Positions 48,495 to 59,335 are shown, numbered from the stretch's first letter. The stretch: 64,000 nucleotides of DNA from Methanohalophilus sp. (GCF_030156785.1 NZ_JASGLW010000008.1:1-64000); one strand, 5' to 3'. Numbers and translations are program-made. Notes: generated from the sequence alone by a model not told the origin.

Positions 48495-49337
48495 TTATGG
48501 TACAGTTACAGGTACCGATACACTAATCTTGTTTTCCCCCGATGCGATATTTATTGTAGTGTTGATGACTTTGTATCTTTCAGATTCAAATGTTTCATTT
48601 GTCACTAAATTTCCAGATATTGAGTACAGTCCGACTGCACTGCTTCCGTTATAATATTCTATTCTGTATGTTTCATTAGAAGTTCTGGATGTAAAATTGA
48701 AATTAAAGGCTGTATCAGCAACTTTATTGTTCATAATATCAACAAAAAAGTATGGAACAAGAGCAATTGAATTGTTTTGATCAATTGATATTACATTGAT
48801 ACTGGTAGAGTCATTGTACAGTTTCATATACCAGATCGTTGAACCAGATTGATTGATAGCTTTCACTTCGAATTGGCTTGAAGCATTTGCAAGCTTGCTT
48901 GTGTCTGGTATCTCAATTGTAAAATTATTAACTTGTTTGACGTTATTAATAACAATCCAATTGTCACGTCCTGATTCCAGGCCATTTTGCGTAAAATATG
49001 CATCATTAAAAGTGCTGTTTTCAAAAGAGAATGAAATTCCCTTATGAGCATATAGAATAGCCATTTCCTGTTGGAACGTGTTCATATAATTTGAAAATGC
49101 AGCATTATTGAATGATCCTCCATCACTTGTAGCATTGTAATAAGCGGCACTAGTTGCTTCATCTATTAACTGAACAATGTTTGAGATCTCATAATAATTA
49201 AGTTCATCACCTGATTCGGATGCAACGTTGCTGGCATAAATGAGATTGTTTAACATAATTGTTAATACAACTATCATAAATGCGATGGCGAAGGCGGCAA
49301 GCAACAGCATTTGTCCGGAATCATCAAGCTTCTTCAT
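48495..49337 (-). CDS. Pilin-like protein with N-terminal membrane helix
   Basis: A 280-residue protein with MKKLDDSGQMLLLAAFAIAF, where the Gly-Gln pair precedes the helix as in prepilins, and a long outer domain rich in Asn, Ser and Thr (possible glycosylation sites such as NNT, NAS, NDS). It resembles the DUF7261 type found in pilin clusters of other archaea. Same operon. Confidence 0.6.
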   Translation of the reverse strand: MKKLDDSGQMLLLAAFAIAFMIVVLTIMLNNLIYASNVASESGDELNYYEISNIVQLIDEATSAAYYNATSDGGSFNNAAFSNYMNTFQQEMAILYAHKGISFSFENSTFNDAYFTQNGLESGRDNWIVINNVKQVNNFTIEIPDTSKLANASSQFEVKAINQSGSTIWYMKLYNDSTSINVISIDQNNSIALVPYFFVDIMNNKVADTAFNFNFTSRTSNETYRIEYYNGSSAVGLYSISGNLVTNETFESERYKVINTTINIASGENKISVSVPVTVP

Positions 49338-49355
49338 GTTACCCTTATCCCCATT

Positions 49356-49967
49356 TTACATACGCCACATTGTCAGTTTAACATCGATAATATTGTAGTA
49401 ATCAGTTGCAATATCCACATCCGGAATGCCAGTGGCATTCTCAAATGTTGCAACATTTGCTATATCTGTATTAGAGAGCAGTACCTTTCTTGAAATTATG
49501 ACAGCGTTATCAGAAGGATCACCGTTGTAAATGTAATAGACTGTCTTACTATCACCATCAAGAGTCATGAATGTATATCCCAGGTTATGCACAATTCCAT
49601 TTTCGGTCACTGCAAATTCAAGTATTTCCTGTATCGGCCCTTCAAGGGTATCACTTGCGTTGTCTGTAGACACGTAATGTGTGGAATCCCATACGTATTC
49701 ATCCCCATTCCATGCCAAAATGGCTTTCTTGAGATCTGAATCCTGTTTGTAAGACGAGTGATCAAGTGAAGTAATTATGTCCTGTCCAAGCGAATTTAAT
49801 TGAGTTTCAACATGGGCATTTGCAGTAGATGATGTAAGGGGGGTAAGAGATGTTGCCTGAACAGCAAACACTAGAACTCCAATCATTATCGTTGCAGCAA
49901 TAATTCCTTCGAGTGTGTTTAGCTGTGCACCAGTGTTTTTCCAAAAAAACTTTCTTTGAATATTCAT
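49356..49967 (-). CDS. Pilin-like protein
   Basis: A 203-residue protein. The leader NIQRKFFWKNTGAQLNTLEG ends before the helix IIAATIMIGVLVFAVQAT; LxTLEGxxAA is a prepilin-like pattern. The outer domain of about 160 residues is strand-rich. It resembles the DUF7288 type. Four bases separate it from the upstream gene. Confidence 0.6.
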   Translation of the reverse strand: MNIQRKFFWKNTGAQLNTLEGIIAATIMIGVLVFAVQATSLTPLTSSTANAHVETQLNSLGQDIITSLDHSSYKQDSDLKKAILAWNGDEYVWDSTHYVSTDNASDTLEGPIQEILEFAVTENGIVHNLGYTFMTLDGDSKTVYYIYNGDPSDNAVIISRKVLLSNTDIANVATFENATGIPDVDIATDYYNIIDVKLTMWRM

Positions 49968-49971
49968 TGGA

Positions 49972-50448
49972 TCACCACACTTTTACTGAAACAATTGCTG
50001 CTTCAATTGTTCCTGCATTTTTATCCTCCAGAAGAACTACTCTTTTTGTATGTCCAATGTTTCCGTAATAGGGCAATTTTTCTCCTGCAATGTACATCAC
50101 AGACGTACTGTTTTCGATGGTGATATTAAGATTATAAGTGTAATATCCTCCACTTAAACCAAGTGCATGTATTGTGTCATTGTAATCAACATTCAGCAAG
50201 TTAGTAAAAGCGGCTACACGGTTTTTATCAACGAGATTGGGTGTTGTTATGGATTGCGCACTCATTTCATTTTCGATAATAGTTGTAGCTACGCGATCTG
50301 CGACAAGCGTAATCTCATCGGAATCAGATGCAAAAGGTGTGAAAAGACCTGAAGTATACTGGAAAACAAAAAAGACGGTAAGTAAAAATATAGTAATCCC
50401 CACCAGATAATCAATTGCCATCTGTCCCTTATTGCTATCGAAAAGCAT
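49972..50448 (-). CDS. Pilin-like protein, first gene of the operon
   Basis: A 158-residue protein beginning MLFDSNKGQMAIDYLVGITI with prepilin-like GQMAIDYLVG directly before the helix, and a small outer domain. It resembles the DUF7287 type. The TATA box ctttatataa lies about 25 bases before the ATG, so its message is probably leaderless or nearly so. No pilus ATPase or platform protein is encoded next to it. Confidence 0.62.
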   Translation of the reverse strand: MLFDSNKGQMAIDYLVGITIFLLTVFFVFQYTSGLFTPFASDSDEITLVADRVATTIIENEMSAQSITTPNLVDKNRVAAFTNLLNVDYNDTIHALGLSGGYYTYNLNITIENSTSVMYIAGEKLPYYGNIGHTKRVVLLEDKNAGTIEAAIVSVKVW

Positions 50449-50470
50449 ATTATCAATTATTTAACTCACA

Positions 50471-50480
50471 TTATATAAAG
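50471..50480 (-). promoter_or_regulatory. TATA box of the pilin operon
   Basis: On the minus strand ctttatataa ends 22 bases before the first ATG of the pilin operon. Archaeal transcription starts about 25 bases from the TATA centre, which puts it at or next to the start codon. Confidence 0.5.
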
Positions 50481-50919
50481 ATGTTATTATAGTCCGTATA
50501 TCTCTGTACCACCTTATAGTTTCTTTATGTCCCTTTCAATAACAGAATGCTGGTTTTTATCCACTTTCACTCATGCAATTTTTTCAATATGACATACCGG
50601 TTTCAAATGGTCGTCAGGTGAAAGTAACCAATAAGTTCTTCATAATAAGTTAAGTTCCTGCCGACAAGCTCCATAAGGACTTCAAGACACTCTCTGCAAA
50701 ATTTGGTATTGCTGGAGTTTCATCACATGGAAACGTGGGTCTATCATCAGAATGAGTTGTTTCTCCCTATTTTGATTATCCATTGTTACCCTATTTTAGT
50801 AAATAATAATCACTATAGGAGTTATTTATATAAGGATTACCTCTCGCTTGTGGCACATTTTCCAAATATAAGAGCATCTTGTATATCAAGATAAACTAAT
50901 GCCTCTTTGGCAGAATATT
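50481..50919. other. Gap between pilin and ATP synthase operons
   Basis: About 440 bases. One plus-strand piece, 50667-50753, reads like protein (ADKLHKDFKTLSAKFGIAGV, then SSHGNVGLSSE and TGA) but has a TAA just upstream and no start, so it is probably a relic. I cannot name its family. Nothing else is supported. Confidence 0.3.
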
Positions 50920-51096
50920 TCAAAAATTGATGTATTGGGATACCTTAACATAGATGATTAAGTATCCCAGTACCAGCATTCCCAGGGATATAAGCCAAGC
51001 CCATCTGAGTATCCTGGCTTTATTCTGGGGTTCCATTAATTTCAGGAAGAGCCTCTCGATCAAATTGTATGAACGATCGACTTCTTCGTCTTGCAT
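50920..51096 (-). CDS. ahaG: A1AO ATP synthase operon protein G
   Basis: A 58-residue protein too short for usual gene-finding limits. It begins MQDEEVDRSYNLIERLFLKL and has one membrane helix (AWLISLGMLVLGYLIIYV). It starts 4 bases after the ahaD stop, at the place where Methanosarcina mazei has ahaG, the last gene of its ATPase operon. AhaG has no firm role in the enzyme; assembly help is possible. The call rests on position, size and hydrophobicity. Confidence 0.75.
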   Translation of the reverse strand: MQDEEVDRSYNLIERLFLKLMEPQNKARILRWAWLISLGMLVLGYLIIYVKVSQYINF

Positions 51097-51100
51097 AGTC

Positions 51101-51718
51101 TTACGCCTTTATTCTTTTCAGACGGAAAGTGTTTTCCCTTTCCATCTCTTCAAGCCTCAGGCTGATGAATGCCATTGCTTCTGAAAGTTCAGGGATTACC
51201 TTAAACTCAAGAGCATTTACACGCCTTTTAGTCTTTTCGATATCATCAAGCAGCTTTTTCATAGTAGTTTCAATTTCTGCAGCAAGAATTATCTTGTCAA
51301 CAAGGATTTCGTATGATTCTACTGCTTCATCGATGTAAGAACTTGTGCCGAGAATTCCGTATCCGCGCTGGTTGAGAGATTTGTGAACCTTGGAAGAATC
51401 AATCTTTGGCACAACAACGCCCATTATGTTGTGGCTTCGAAGAGTAATTTCCGGTGTGTTTTTCAATGCAAAGGCAGTTGATTTAACTGTTACACGTCCC
51501 TCTACTGCTTCAGCGAATTTAAATTTCTCGGTGGCATTAGCATAGGCTGCATCCAGCTCGTTCCTCACATCTTTAGCCTGGTTGAGTATATCAAAGAACT
51601 CAAGAATGAGGCCATCTCTTTTCATTTTAAGGAGCTTGTGGCCACTTTCTGAGAGCTTGATTTTCTTCTTAAGGGCAATGAGTTCAGATCGAGTTGGTTT
51701 AACATCTTGTGCGCCCAT
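51101..51718 (-). CDS. ahaD: A1AO ATP synthase subunit D
   Basis: Subunit D (205 residues) forms the coiled-coil rotor shaft inside the A3B3 head. [20 protein letters not shown] at the start and the long C-terminal helix ([20 protein letters not shown]) are typical. It follows ahaB after 14 bases, with an aggtgat site. Confidence 0.95.
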   Translation of the reverse strand: MGAQDVKPTRSELIALKKKIKLSESGHKLLKMKRDGLILEFFDILNQAKDVRNELDAAYANATEKFKFAEAVEGRVTVKSTAFALKNTPEITLRSHNIMGVVVPKIDSSKVHKSLNQRGYGILGTSSYIDEAVESYEILVDKIILAAEIETTMKKLLDDIEKTKRRVNALEFKVIPELSEAMAFISLRLEEMERENTFRLKRIKA

Positions 51719-51732
51719 GATACATCACCTGT

Positions 51733-53118
51733 TCACTCTGCTTTATTCTGATGTGCAGGGTGATATTTCTCAATATATTTGTTGTCGATCCTAGTCAGAT
51801 ATGATTCAGGCATCTCGGAAAGAATTTCCCATGCTATATTGAGTGTATCTTCGATACTCCTATCCTCATCCCTTCCCTGACGTACAAAGCGGTCTTCAAA
51901 CAGGTCTGCGAATTCCAGAATCTTCTGATCTTTCTCGGATAATGATTCCTTACCGACAATAGCTACCAGGCCACGGAGGTCACGACCTTCTGCATATCCT
52001 GCATAAAGCTGATCAGATACTGCCTTGTGATCTTCTCTTGTCTTTCCTTCTCCTATACCGGAGTTCATCAGACGGGAAAGTGAAGGCAGAACATTGATTG
52101 GCGGATAGATTCCCTTCATGTGCAATTCACGGGATACCACAATCTGTCCTTCGGTAATGTAACCGGAAAGGTCAGGAATTGGGTGAGTAATATCGTCACC
52201 GGGCATTGTAAGGATGGAGAACTGGGTAACAGAACCTTTTAGTCCCTTGATAACACCTGCTCTTTCATAAAGGGAAGCGAGGTCAGTGTACATGTAACCT
52301 GGGTATCCACGCCTTCCAGGAACTTCTTCACGGGCTGCACCCATCTGACGCAGTGCTTCACAATAGTTTGTGATATCCGTCAGAATTACGAGCACGTGCA
52401 TGTCATGCTCATATGCAAGGTATTCTGCAGCTGTAAGAGCCATTCTTGGTGTAATGATACGCTCTACAGCAGGATCATCTGCAAGGTTGAGGAACACAAC
52501 AGCCCTCTCCAGTGCGCCAGTTTTCTCAAAGTCTTCCATGAAGTACTGTGCTTCTTCGTTGGTGATTCCCATGGCTGCGAAAACCACAGCAAAATCTTCC
52601 TCAGATCCAGGGACTTTTGCCTGCCTTGCAATCTGCAAAGCGATTTCGTTGTGTGGTAAGCCAGACCCTGAGAAAATTGGAAGTTTCTGTCCTCTCACAA
52701 GAGTGTTTGTACCATCAATTGTGGAAATACCTGTCTGGATGAAATCCTCGGGTGGCATCCTTGAATATGGGTTCATTGCTGCACCGTTTACGTCCAGGCG
52801 TTTCTCTGGAACAATACGGGGTCCACCATCGAGTGGTTCACCGGATCCTGAAAGGATACGTCCAAGCATATCTTTTGATACAGGTAGCTTAATTGTTTCC
52901 CCGCTGAACACAACACCTGATTCGGAGTTAAGTCCTCCGGTACCCTCGAATACCTGCACAACTACCATGTCAGCAGATGTGTCAAGAACCTGGCCACGTT
53001 TAGTGCTGCCATCAGGGAGGTTGATCTGTACCAGTTCGTTGTAACCTACAGGCTCAGTTTTCTCAAGAAATACAAGAGGCCCTGCAATGTTTACAATGGT
53101 TTTGTATTCTTTGGTCAT
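51733..53118 (-). CDS. ahaB: A1AO ATP synthase subunit B
   Basis: Subunit B (461 residues), the non-catalytic nucleotide-binding chain of the A1 head. [30 protein letters not shown] (where a true Walker A is lacking, as expected) and the C-terminal [15 protein letters not shown] are family marks. I start at ATG 53118, 2 bases after the ahaA stop and 8 bases behind ggagg; an in-frame ATG at 53151 lies within ahaA. Confidence 0.96.
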   Translation of the reverse strand: MTKEYKTIVNIAGPLVFLEKTEPVGYNELVQINLPDGSTKRGQVLDTSADMVVVQVFEGTGGLNSESGVVFSGETIKLPVSKDMLGRILSGSGEPLDGGPRIVPEKRLDVNGAAMNPYSRMPPEDFIQTGISTIDGTNTLVRGQKLPIFSGSGLPHNEIALQIARQAKVPGSEEDFAVVFAAMGITNEEAQYFMEDFEKTGALERAVVFLNLADDPAVERIITPRMALTAAEYLAYEHDMHVLVILTDITNYCEALRQMGAAREEVPGRRGYPGYMYTDLASLYERAGVIKGLKGSVTQFSILTMPGDDITHPIPDLSGYITEGQIVVSRELHMKGIYPPINVLPSLSRLMNSGIGEGKTREDHKAVSDQLYAGYAEGRDLRGLVAIVGKESLSEKDQKILEFADLFEDRFVRQGRDEDRSIEDTLNIAWEILSEMPESYLTRIDNKYIEKYHPAHQNKAE

Positions 53119-53119
53119 T

Positions 53120-54856
53120 TCAGTTGCCTCCAAGCTGTGCAAATTCTTCATCCATCTTTGCCATTACTGCCTCGAGGGCCGCATCAAAGTCTTCCTCAAA
53201 CTTGACCTTTGCAAGTTCGTCTTTGGATTTCATTTCCATGATCTTTTTCATCTGGACGCCCTGCTCTAGTTTTTCAGTTGCAGTGCCTGCAAATTTTGAA
53301 ATTGCTTTGAGCAGTTTGTACTGTTTGTCAAATGGACAGAATGTATCCACCGGATGGAATGCGTTTTGCTGAAGGAAGTATTCCCTTATCATCCTTGCAA
53401 TTTCAAGGGTAAGCTGCTGGTCTTCCGGCAGTGCGTCGGAACCTACCAACTGCACGATTTCCTGAAGTTCAGCTTCTTGCTGAAGTATATCCATTGCGTT
53501 TTCCCTGAGGTCGTTCCAGTCTATACCTACGTTCTCTGTAAACCAGTTAGCAAGTGTCTGATTATACAGTGTGTAGCTGTTAAGCCAGTTGATGGCGGGG
53601 AAGTGTCTCCTCTGGGAGAGCTTTGCATCCAGTGCCCAAAACACTTTCACAATGCGAAGTGTATTCTGTGTAACAGGTTCAGAGAAGTCACCACCCGGAG
53701 GTGAAACCGCCCCTATTACCGTAATTGAACCGTCCAGTCCTGCAAGGGAGTTTACAGCACCTGCGCGTTCATAGAATTCGGCAAGTCTTGCAGAAAGGTA
53801 TGCAGGATAACCTTCCTCACCAGGCATTTCTTCAAGCCTTGAGGAGATTTCCCTCATTGCTTCAGCCCATCTGGAAGTAGAGTCTGCCATTAGTGATACA
53901 TCGTATCCCATGTCACGGTAATATTCTGCAATAGTAATTCCAGTGTACACAGACGCTTCACGTGCTGCTACTGGCATGTTGGATGTGTTTGCTATTAAAA
54001 CTGTACGTTCCATGAGTGGCCTTCCGGTTTTTGGATCTTCGAGTTCGGGGAACTCGTTAAGAACATCAGCCATCTCATTACCACGTTCTCCACATCCGAT
54101 ATAAACTACAATATCAGTGTCACTCCATTTCGCAAGCTGCTGCTGGGTAACTGTCTTCCCGGATCCAAATGGACCAGGTATGGCAGCAGTACCACCTTTT
54201 GCTACCGGGAACATTCCGTCGAGGATTCTTTGACCGGTAATAAGTGGCTTGTTCGGAGTAGTCTTCTTGTTAACAGGTCTTGGTTGTCTGACTGGCCATT
54301 TTTGCATCATTGAAAGTTCTGTTCCGTCGGAGAGTACACAAATAGTTTCATCAACAGTAAACTTTCCTTCCTTGATTTCACTAACAGTGCCGGAAACATT
54401 AGGTGGAACCATAATTTTGTGTTCGATATTAGGTGTTTCCTGAACAACACCAATAATCTCACCGCCCTTTACATGGTCTCCAGAACTTACAGTAGGTTTG
54501 AAATCCCACTGTTTTTCCCTGTCAAGACCATTTGCTGTGACACCTCTCTCAATGAAGTCTCCCATTTTTTCCTTCAATACCTGTAGAGGTCGCTGAATAC
54601 CGTCGTAAATACTTTCCAATAATCCAGGTCCAAGTTCTACGGACAAGGACATTCCGGTGTTTTCGACAGGTTCACCGGGCCTGATTCCGGCAGTATCTTC
54701 GTATACCTGAACGATTGCTTTGTCTCCTTCAATCTTGATAACTTCGCCCATAAGCCCTTCGTGACCAACCTTAACCACATCATACATTTTAGGTTTGATT
54801 CCGGTAACGGTAACTACTGGACCTGCTACACGATAAATTTCACCTTTCACTTCCAC
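53120..54856 (-). CDS. ahaA: A1AO ATP synthase subunit A (catalytic)
   Basis: Subunit A (578 residues) carries the catalytic sites of the A1 head. Walker A is GPFGSGKT in [15 protein letters not shown] near residue 233, with [11 protein letters not shown] and the Ser/Thr-rich [17 protein letters not shown]. The long non-homologous insert of A-type subunits (about 115-185) is present. The GTG start lies inside the end of ahaF. Confidence 0.97.
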   Translation of the reverse strand: MEVKGEIYRVAGPVVTVTGIKPKMYDVVKVGHEGLMGEVIKIEGDKAIVQVYEDTAGIRPGEPVENTGMSLSVELGPGLLESIYDGIQRPLQVLKEKMGDFIERGVTANGLDREKQWDFKPTVSSGDHVKGGEIIGVVQETPNIEHKIMVPPNVSGTVSEIKEGKFTVDETICVLSDGTELSMMQKWPVRQPRPVNKKTTPNKPLITGQRILDGMFPVAKGGTAAIPGPFGSGKTVTQQQLAKWSDTDIVVYIGCGERGNEMADVLNEFPELEDPKTGRPLMERTVLIANTSNMPVAAREASVYTGITIAEYYRDMGYDVSLMADSTSRWAEAMREISSRLEEMPGEEGYPAYLSARLAEFYERAGAVNSLAGLDGSITVIGAVSPPGGDFSEPVTQNTLRIVKVFWALDAKLSQRRHFPAINWLNSYTLYNQTLANWFTENVGIDWNDLRENAMDILQQEAELQEIVQLVGSDALPEDQQLTLEIARMIREYFLQQNAFHPVDTFCPFDKQYKLLKAISKFAGTATEKLEQGVQMKKIMEMKSKDELAKVKFEEDFDAALEAVMAKMDEEFAQLGGN

Positions 54857-55149
54857 AAATCTACACCTACCGCTTGTTTTATCTTATCTCTTATGTTTGA
54901 ACTCTGGCTTGTTCCTCCAAGAGTCACTAGAGTTGGTTCTACAGATTCACTAAGTTTTTCTCTTAGAATTTCCGGTAGTTTATTAAAATCGTCGCTATTC
55001 ATTACAAGGATTCCGACTTCCGAATCATCAATGACATCATTGACTTTTGCCTCTAGTTCCCCGTCATCCTTGATTTCGTGAACTTTCTTGATACCTGCCA
55101 GCCTGAATCCGGTGACAAATTGGTCTTTTCCTACAACTGCAAGTTCCAT
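54847..55149 (-). CDS. ahaF: A1AO ATP synthase subunit F
   Basis: Subunit F (100 residues) is a small Rossmann-like protein of the central stalk. [20 protein letters not shown] is the family start, and [15 protein letters not shown] follows. The ATG overlaps the ahaC stop (TGATG), and the end overlaps ahaA by 10 bases. Confidence 0.93.
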   Translation of the reverse strand: MELAVVGKDQFVTGFRLAGIKKVHEIKDDGELEAKVNDVIDDSEVGILVMNSDDFNKLPEILREKLSESVEPTLVTLGGTSQSSNIRDKIKQAVGVDLWK

Positions 55150-56231
55150 CAAATCACCAACTGATTCTTTATTAGCTCTTCACTGAGATTGGAGGCTTTT
55201 CCCCTGACAATTATCCTAAGATTGCGAATCTCATTTTTCTTGTTCAGGATATAATCCATGATTGGGGCAATTGAGAGAGGATACTCATGTGAGAAGCTTC
55301 CAGCAGTTCGAAGACTATATTTAGTTAATTGTGTTTCCAGATCTGTCAATGAGTCTATATTGGGATCAGCAATATCTGCAATTGCATTCCAGTAGGAATA
55401 TTTCTCAAGAGACTGCAATAACTCTTCAAAAGATAGGGGGAGCAACTTTTCAATTTCAGCGAGTCCAAGTTCAAGCCCTCCCGCAATCATCAGATCTGCA
55501 CTCTTTTCTGCATCAATCGTTCCATATTTCTTGAGTCTCATTAACAGTGTGATGTTTTTGATGTCAATTTCTGTACGAATGAATTTCATGAAATGCCTTC
55601 GATCACTGATTTTTGTACTACCAAGTGTCTGAAACAGGCTGCTATAATACATATGATCTAAAAGGTTTTCGATCTTCCAGAGCTGTCCTTTTTCATATTC
55701 TTTCAATATTATGTAATATTGAGTGTTCTGGAGGGCTTCAATTACATCATCTTCTGAATCTTTTTCCGCAAGAGCAGAAAGCTTTCCATAGCTGAGTTGA
55801 CCGGCTGCAACCAGACTTTCCTTAATTTCATCCACCGGTGCACCGTAGTACTTTCCTCTCAGAATAGCCTTAATATTCCATATATCATAGTCCTTAAGAT
55901 ACTCTGTAAGTATGTAATTCAGCTCACCGTTAGTAAAATTGATAATTTTTGTGAAAGTACTTGCCAGGTTTTTGTTCAATGCATGTTCAATGAGGTCAAT
56001 TCCGTCATAGGTTCTTGCCAGCTCATCGACGTCCTGTTTGTATTCAGATTCTTCGATAAACCTGATGATCTCATCAATTTTCATATTCACAAGTCTTGCG
56101 TATGTCTCTTTTGGCAAAAGCTTACTTTTCATTGCCCGCACACGCGCAACAGAATATGCATAGTTAGAACTGCCCCGACTTTGCACAGGACTAACCATAC
56201 TTTTACTCCGGAATTTTTCCAATAGGCGCAT
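55149..56231 (-). CDS. ahaC: A1AO ATP synthase subunit C
   Basis: Subunit C (360 residues) joins the central stalk to the membrane ring. It is mostly helical with [20 protein letters not shown] near the start. I choose ATG 56231 with gggtga upstream; TTG 56246 within the end of ahaE is less likely. Order E-C-F matches the Methanosarcina operon. Confidence 0.92.
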   Translation of the reverse strand: MRLLEKFRSKSMVSPVQSRGSSNYAYSVARVRAMKSKLLPKETYARLVNMKIDEIIRFIEESEYKQDVDELARTYDGIDLIEHALNKNLASTFTKIINFTNGELNYILTEYLKDYDIWNIKAILRGKYYGAPVDEIKESLVAAGQLSYGKLSALAEKDSEDDVIEALQNTQYYIILKEYEKGQLWKIENLLDHMYYSSLFQTLGSTKISDRRHFMKFIRTEIDIKNITLLMRLKKYGTIDAEKSADLMIAGGLELGLAEIEKLLPLSFEELLQSLEKYSYWNAIADIADPNIDSLTDLETQLTKYSLRTAGSFSHEYPLSIAPIMDYILNKKNEIRNLRIIVRGKASNLSEELIKNQLVI

Positions 56232-56238
56232 CTGGCAA

Positions 56239-56790
56239 TCACCCAAACAAAATGTCAGAAATCTGTTTCAATGAACGCTCATTAACATCGTTGAGAATAC
56301 TGTCATAGGTATAGTCAAAACGAACTGTACCATCATCGTTTTCAATTACAACTCCTCCAATGCAGTTGATATTTCCTGCATATTCAAGCGTTGATAATTT
56401 TTTCACGAGTTCTTCAGAGTCTTTATTCGAATATATTTTAGTACCATTTTCCTGATACTGATCAATGATAGCTTTCAGCAACTCTTCGTTTTTTGAAGGA
56501 GTCAATGATGCTATCGAATCGGCAGCTTTAGAGTAGACTTTTTCAAGCAGTTCTTTGCGAGCATTGAGCATTCTTCGTTTAACTTCCAGATTGGCACTGG
56601 AGATGGCTTGGTTCCGCATTTTTTCGATATCATTTTCAGTTTTTGCAAGTATGTTACCTTTGATCCGCTTTGCTTCCTCTTTTGCATCTTCAAGTATTCG
56701 GGATACTTCGGTTTCAGCTTCTGCGTCCATCTTGGCAACTTCGGCCTGTGCAACTTCCATAATATCGTTTATGACCGTTTCGAGTCCCAT
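56239..56790 (-). CDS. ahaE: A1AO ATP synthase subunit E
   Basis: Subunit E (183 residues) with H forms the peripheral stalk. The N-terminal half is a long charged helix (EVAKMDAEAETEVSRILEDA), followed by a small folded C-terminal part (NINCIGGVVIENDDGTVRFD). ATG 56790 is behind gaaggtg; TTG 56805 would add five residues. Confidence 0.93.
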   Translation of the reverse strand: MGLETVINDIMEVAQAEVAKMDAEAETEVSRILEDAKEEAKRIKGNILAKTENDIEKMRNQAISSANLEVKRRMLNARKELLEKVYSKAADSIASLTPSKNEELLKAIIDQYQENGTKIYSNKDSEELVKKLSTLEYAGNINCIGGVVIENDDGTVRFDYTYDSILNDVNERSLKQISDILFG

Positions 56791-56838
56791 GCTTTTCACC
56801 TTCAAAAAGGTAAGAGCGAAAATGCTCTTAAACCACTT

Positions 56839-57072
56839 TTATTTGATAAGCAATGCAACAACAAGACCGAAGATAACGATACTCTCCGGAATAACGGTCA
56901 TGATCAGACCCTTACCGAACATTTCCTCCTTTTCGGTCATTGCAGCTACTGCTGCGGTACCAATGTCTTTTTCACCGAGACCGGATGCAATTCCTGCAAG
57001 TCCAACTGCAAGTCCTGCTCCAATTGCTTTTAACCCTGATGGGTCCATTGTTGTTAATTCTTCTCCGACCAT
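56839..57072 (-). CDS. ahaK: A1AO ATP synthase subunit K (membrane ring, c subunit)
   Basis: A 77-residue proteolipid with a single helical hairpin: AIGAGLAVGLAGIASGLG, polar loop, GLIMTVIPESIVIFGLVVAL. Glu63 in the PES stretch is the ion-binding residue. Helix 1 has no Gln at the place typical for a sodium site, but coupling ion choice cannot be settled from this alone. Confidence 0.95.
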   Translation of the reverse strand: MVGEELTTMDPSGLKAIGAGLAVGLAGIASGLGEKDIGTAAVAAMTEKEEMFGKGLIMTVIPESIVIFGLVVALLIK

Positions 57073-57075
57073 AGT

Positions 57076-59016
57076 TTATTCCTCCGTGTATTTTCTTTTA
57101 TATCCGAATGGATTGTACTTTTTGCCCCCGCCTTCATAGAATTTAGTAAAGAATTCGACATACTGCAACCTGAGTGAATGTAATCCGGGGGCAATGATAC
57201 TCAGGATGGTGTTTATTGCATGTCCTATTAGGAAGACGATTATTGCAACAAATGTCATAATACCAAACTTCTCAGGCATCAGCATCTCAAAGGCAATGAG
57301 ATTGACAGTTGATGCAATATAAACAGACGATAATCCAACAGCTGCGATACGGGAGTATGATAGTGTGTTACTGAGAAGGGTTGGAAGTTCAAGAGGTCCT
57401 TTAATACCTTCCCCTTTAGCCAGCATCACTACTCCTATCAATAATACAGCTGCTCCAATTGTCACTGGCATATATCCAAGAGCACCAAGTGCGATAAGGC
57501 CAGCTCCGATTTCTACAATAAACCAGCTTGCCTTTTCAAGTACGGCTGCCGGCAATCCGTGTTTTTTATATTCATTAATAAATCCAAGTATATAGCCCAT
57601 ATTTATGTGAATTATGCCAATGATTATGCTTATCAAAATCATTGTAGTAGCCATGTGAGTTCTGTGGATAGGATATGTTATTACCTCTCCTGCAATGGGT
57701 GATTCAAATAATGTAATAGTTTCGAATCCCGGTATAAGGCCCTCGACGACCCCATGCTCAGTATGCAAGCTTGCCAGTGAGAATCCAAGGACTTCTCCAT
57801 AAAGGAGACCAAAAATCAGCGAACTGATTTGACAGTATATCAGTACATTCATTAATGGAACAAGCCCCTCGATCTTGACAAACTTCTTAATACCAAGTGC
57901 AAGGCTGAGTAATATTAGTGCATAGCCAATGTCTCCAAGGATCATGCCATAAAACAGCGGGAATGCGATGAATACAAGTACCGTAGGATCAAGTTCTGTA
58001 TAACGTGGGCGTGCATAAAGATCCATAATCGCCTGGAAAGGCCTTGATATCTTGGGGTTATCATACTCTATTGGTATGCTCTTCTCTTCTTCCTTAATCT
58101 TCACTTCCTGTTCAGTAACAAAAACATGCCCGTTTGTTGCTTTTTCAACAGTAGTTTTTAATTTCTCAAAATCTTTTGAAGGCACCCATCCATCTATAAC
58201 AAAACTTTGTTCAGATGTGGCAAATCTCAGCGGAGCTTCAGATTTTTGTGACTCAATTGAAAGGATTTCATCAGTTGCAAGAATGAAATCAGAGTATTTT
58301 TCTCGTATACTGGTAATATCCCTATCGATAGCTTCTATCTGGGAGAGTATCTTTGTTTTTTCCTGCTCTGCATTGCTGATAAGTTCAGCAGGTTTTCCTT
58401 CAAGTTTTGGAATTTTCAATTCACGGTATTCAAATTCTAAAAGCACTTTTGAAATACTTTGTTCCATTTCCTTCTTTACAAAAAGTGCAATCACATTCTT
58501 TTGTGAATCGTAATCAAGTTCAAACTCATTTGTTATTTCTGAGATTGCAGATCTAACATCTTCTTTGACTATACCTACAAATACAGCTATGCTTTCATAA
58601 CCACTGTAATTCTCTAAACTAATAGGTATTCCGGTTAAAGGTTCTAGGTCTTTCTGAAGGGCTTCCAGATCCTTTAGACGATTTTCAAGTGCCCCCTTTT
58701 CGTCGGTTTTTTCGTTGAGCTCACTTTCAAGTGCCGACAATTTTTCATCGAGCTCCATCCAAAGTCTTTCAGCATTCTGCTTAGGTACTTCTTTTGGCTT
58801 AATACCAAGGTAACTGGATATGGCCCTGAGTTTGACAAGTTTCTTTGACACATCAGCTGCATTCTCAAAAGGTTTGCCTATTTTAAACGTGGACTCAGAT
58901 TCATTGAAGTCCTCAATATGTAATATATTAGTATTGTGAAGTGTATCTACCGTTTTATTCAGGACATTCTTATGTCCTACAATAACGGCTCGACTCATAG
59001 ATTGGGGCTTAAGCAT
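57076..59016 (-). CDS. ahaI: A1AO ATP synthase subunit I (a subunit)
   Basis: Subunit I (646 residues) forms the ion path against the K ring. The N-terminal half is cytosolic with coiled coil (KLSALESELNEKTDEKGALE); the C-terminal half has about eight helices (FIAFPLFYGMILGDIGYALI, SYSRIAAVGLSSVYIAS with the essential Arg). ATG 59016 overlaps the end of ahaH and has gagagg upstream; an earlier in-frame codon at 59031 is less likely. Confidence 0.95.
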   Translation of the reverse strand: MLKPQSMSRAVIVGHKNVLNKTVDTLHNTNILHIEDFNESESTFKIGKPFENAADVSKKLVKLRAISSYLGIKPKEVPKQNAERLWMELDEKLSALESELNEKTDEKGALENRLKDLEALQKDLEPLTGIPISLENYSGYESIAVFVGIVKEDVRSAISEITNEFELDYDSQKNVIALFVKKEMEQSISKVLLEFEYRELKIPKLEGKPAELISNAEQEKTKILSQIEAIDRDITSIREKYSDFILATDEILSIESQKSEAPLRFATSEQSFVIDGWVPSKDFEKLKTTVEKATNGHVFVTEQEVKIKEEEKSIPIEYDNPKISRPFQAIMDLYARPRYTELDPTVLVFIAFPLFYGMILGDIGYALILLSLALGIKKFVKIEGLVPLMNVLIYCQISSLIFGLLYGEVLGFSLASLHTEHGVVEGLIPGFETITLFESPIAGEVITYPIHRTHMATTMILISIIIGIIHINMGYILGFINEYKKHGLPAAVLEKASWFIVEIGAGLIALGALGYMPVTIGAAVLLIGVVMLAKGEGIKGPLELPTLLSNTLSYSRIAAVGLSSVYIASTVNLIAFEMLMPEKFGIMTFVAIIVFLIGHAINTILSIIAPGLHSLRLQYVEFFTKFYEGGGKKYNPFGYKRKYTEE

Positions 59017-59335
59017 AGATTGTCCTCTCAAATTCTTCGATAAGGTACTCTACGGCTTTATCCATGTTCACTTCGGCCTTTTGTACAAGCTTCTCTATAT
59101 CCTTGCTGCCATTTTCCAGAACTGCTTCGTATTCTGCCTTTATAGTTTTTTGAGCAGACTCCAGTAAGCTCTTTGCAGAGGCTTCAGCTTCGTCTTCTGC
59201 CTGTTTTATAATTTCTTTTGCTTCAGACCGTGCTTTCGCGATATTCTCGTTTTTGCTTTTCAGGCCTTCCTCTCTCATTCTGGCAGCTTTTTGCTCTGCT
59301 TCTTTTATTTCAGATAAGATTTTATCTTTGGCCAT
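59009..59335 (-). CDS. ahaH: A1AO ATP synthase subunit H
   Basis: Subunit H (108 residues) pairs with E in the peripheral stalk. It is one long charged helix (DKILSEIKEAEQKAARMREE) and ends EEFERTIYA. ATG 59335 has gaggg five bases upstream; ATG 59347 in frame contains that site and is rejected. First gene of the operon; a TATA-like tttatatg (about 59403-59410 on the minus strand) lies at a plausible distance. Confidence 0.9.
   Translation of the reverse strand: MAKDKILSEIKEAEQKAARMREEGLKSKNENIAKARSEAKEIIKQAEDEAEASAKSLLESAQKTIKAEYEAVLENGSKDIEKLVQKAEVNMDKAVEYLIEEFERTIYA

Noticed and set aside
52370-53044. 224-codon plus-strand frame within ahaB
   Set aside because: Antisense shadow of a conserved ATP synthase gene; composition is rich in Ser and Thr with no recognisable pattern.
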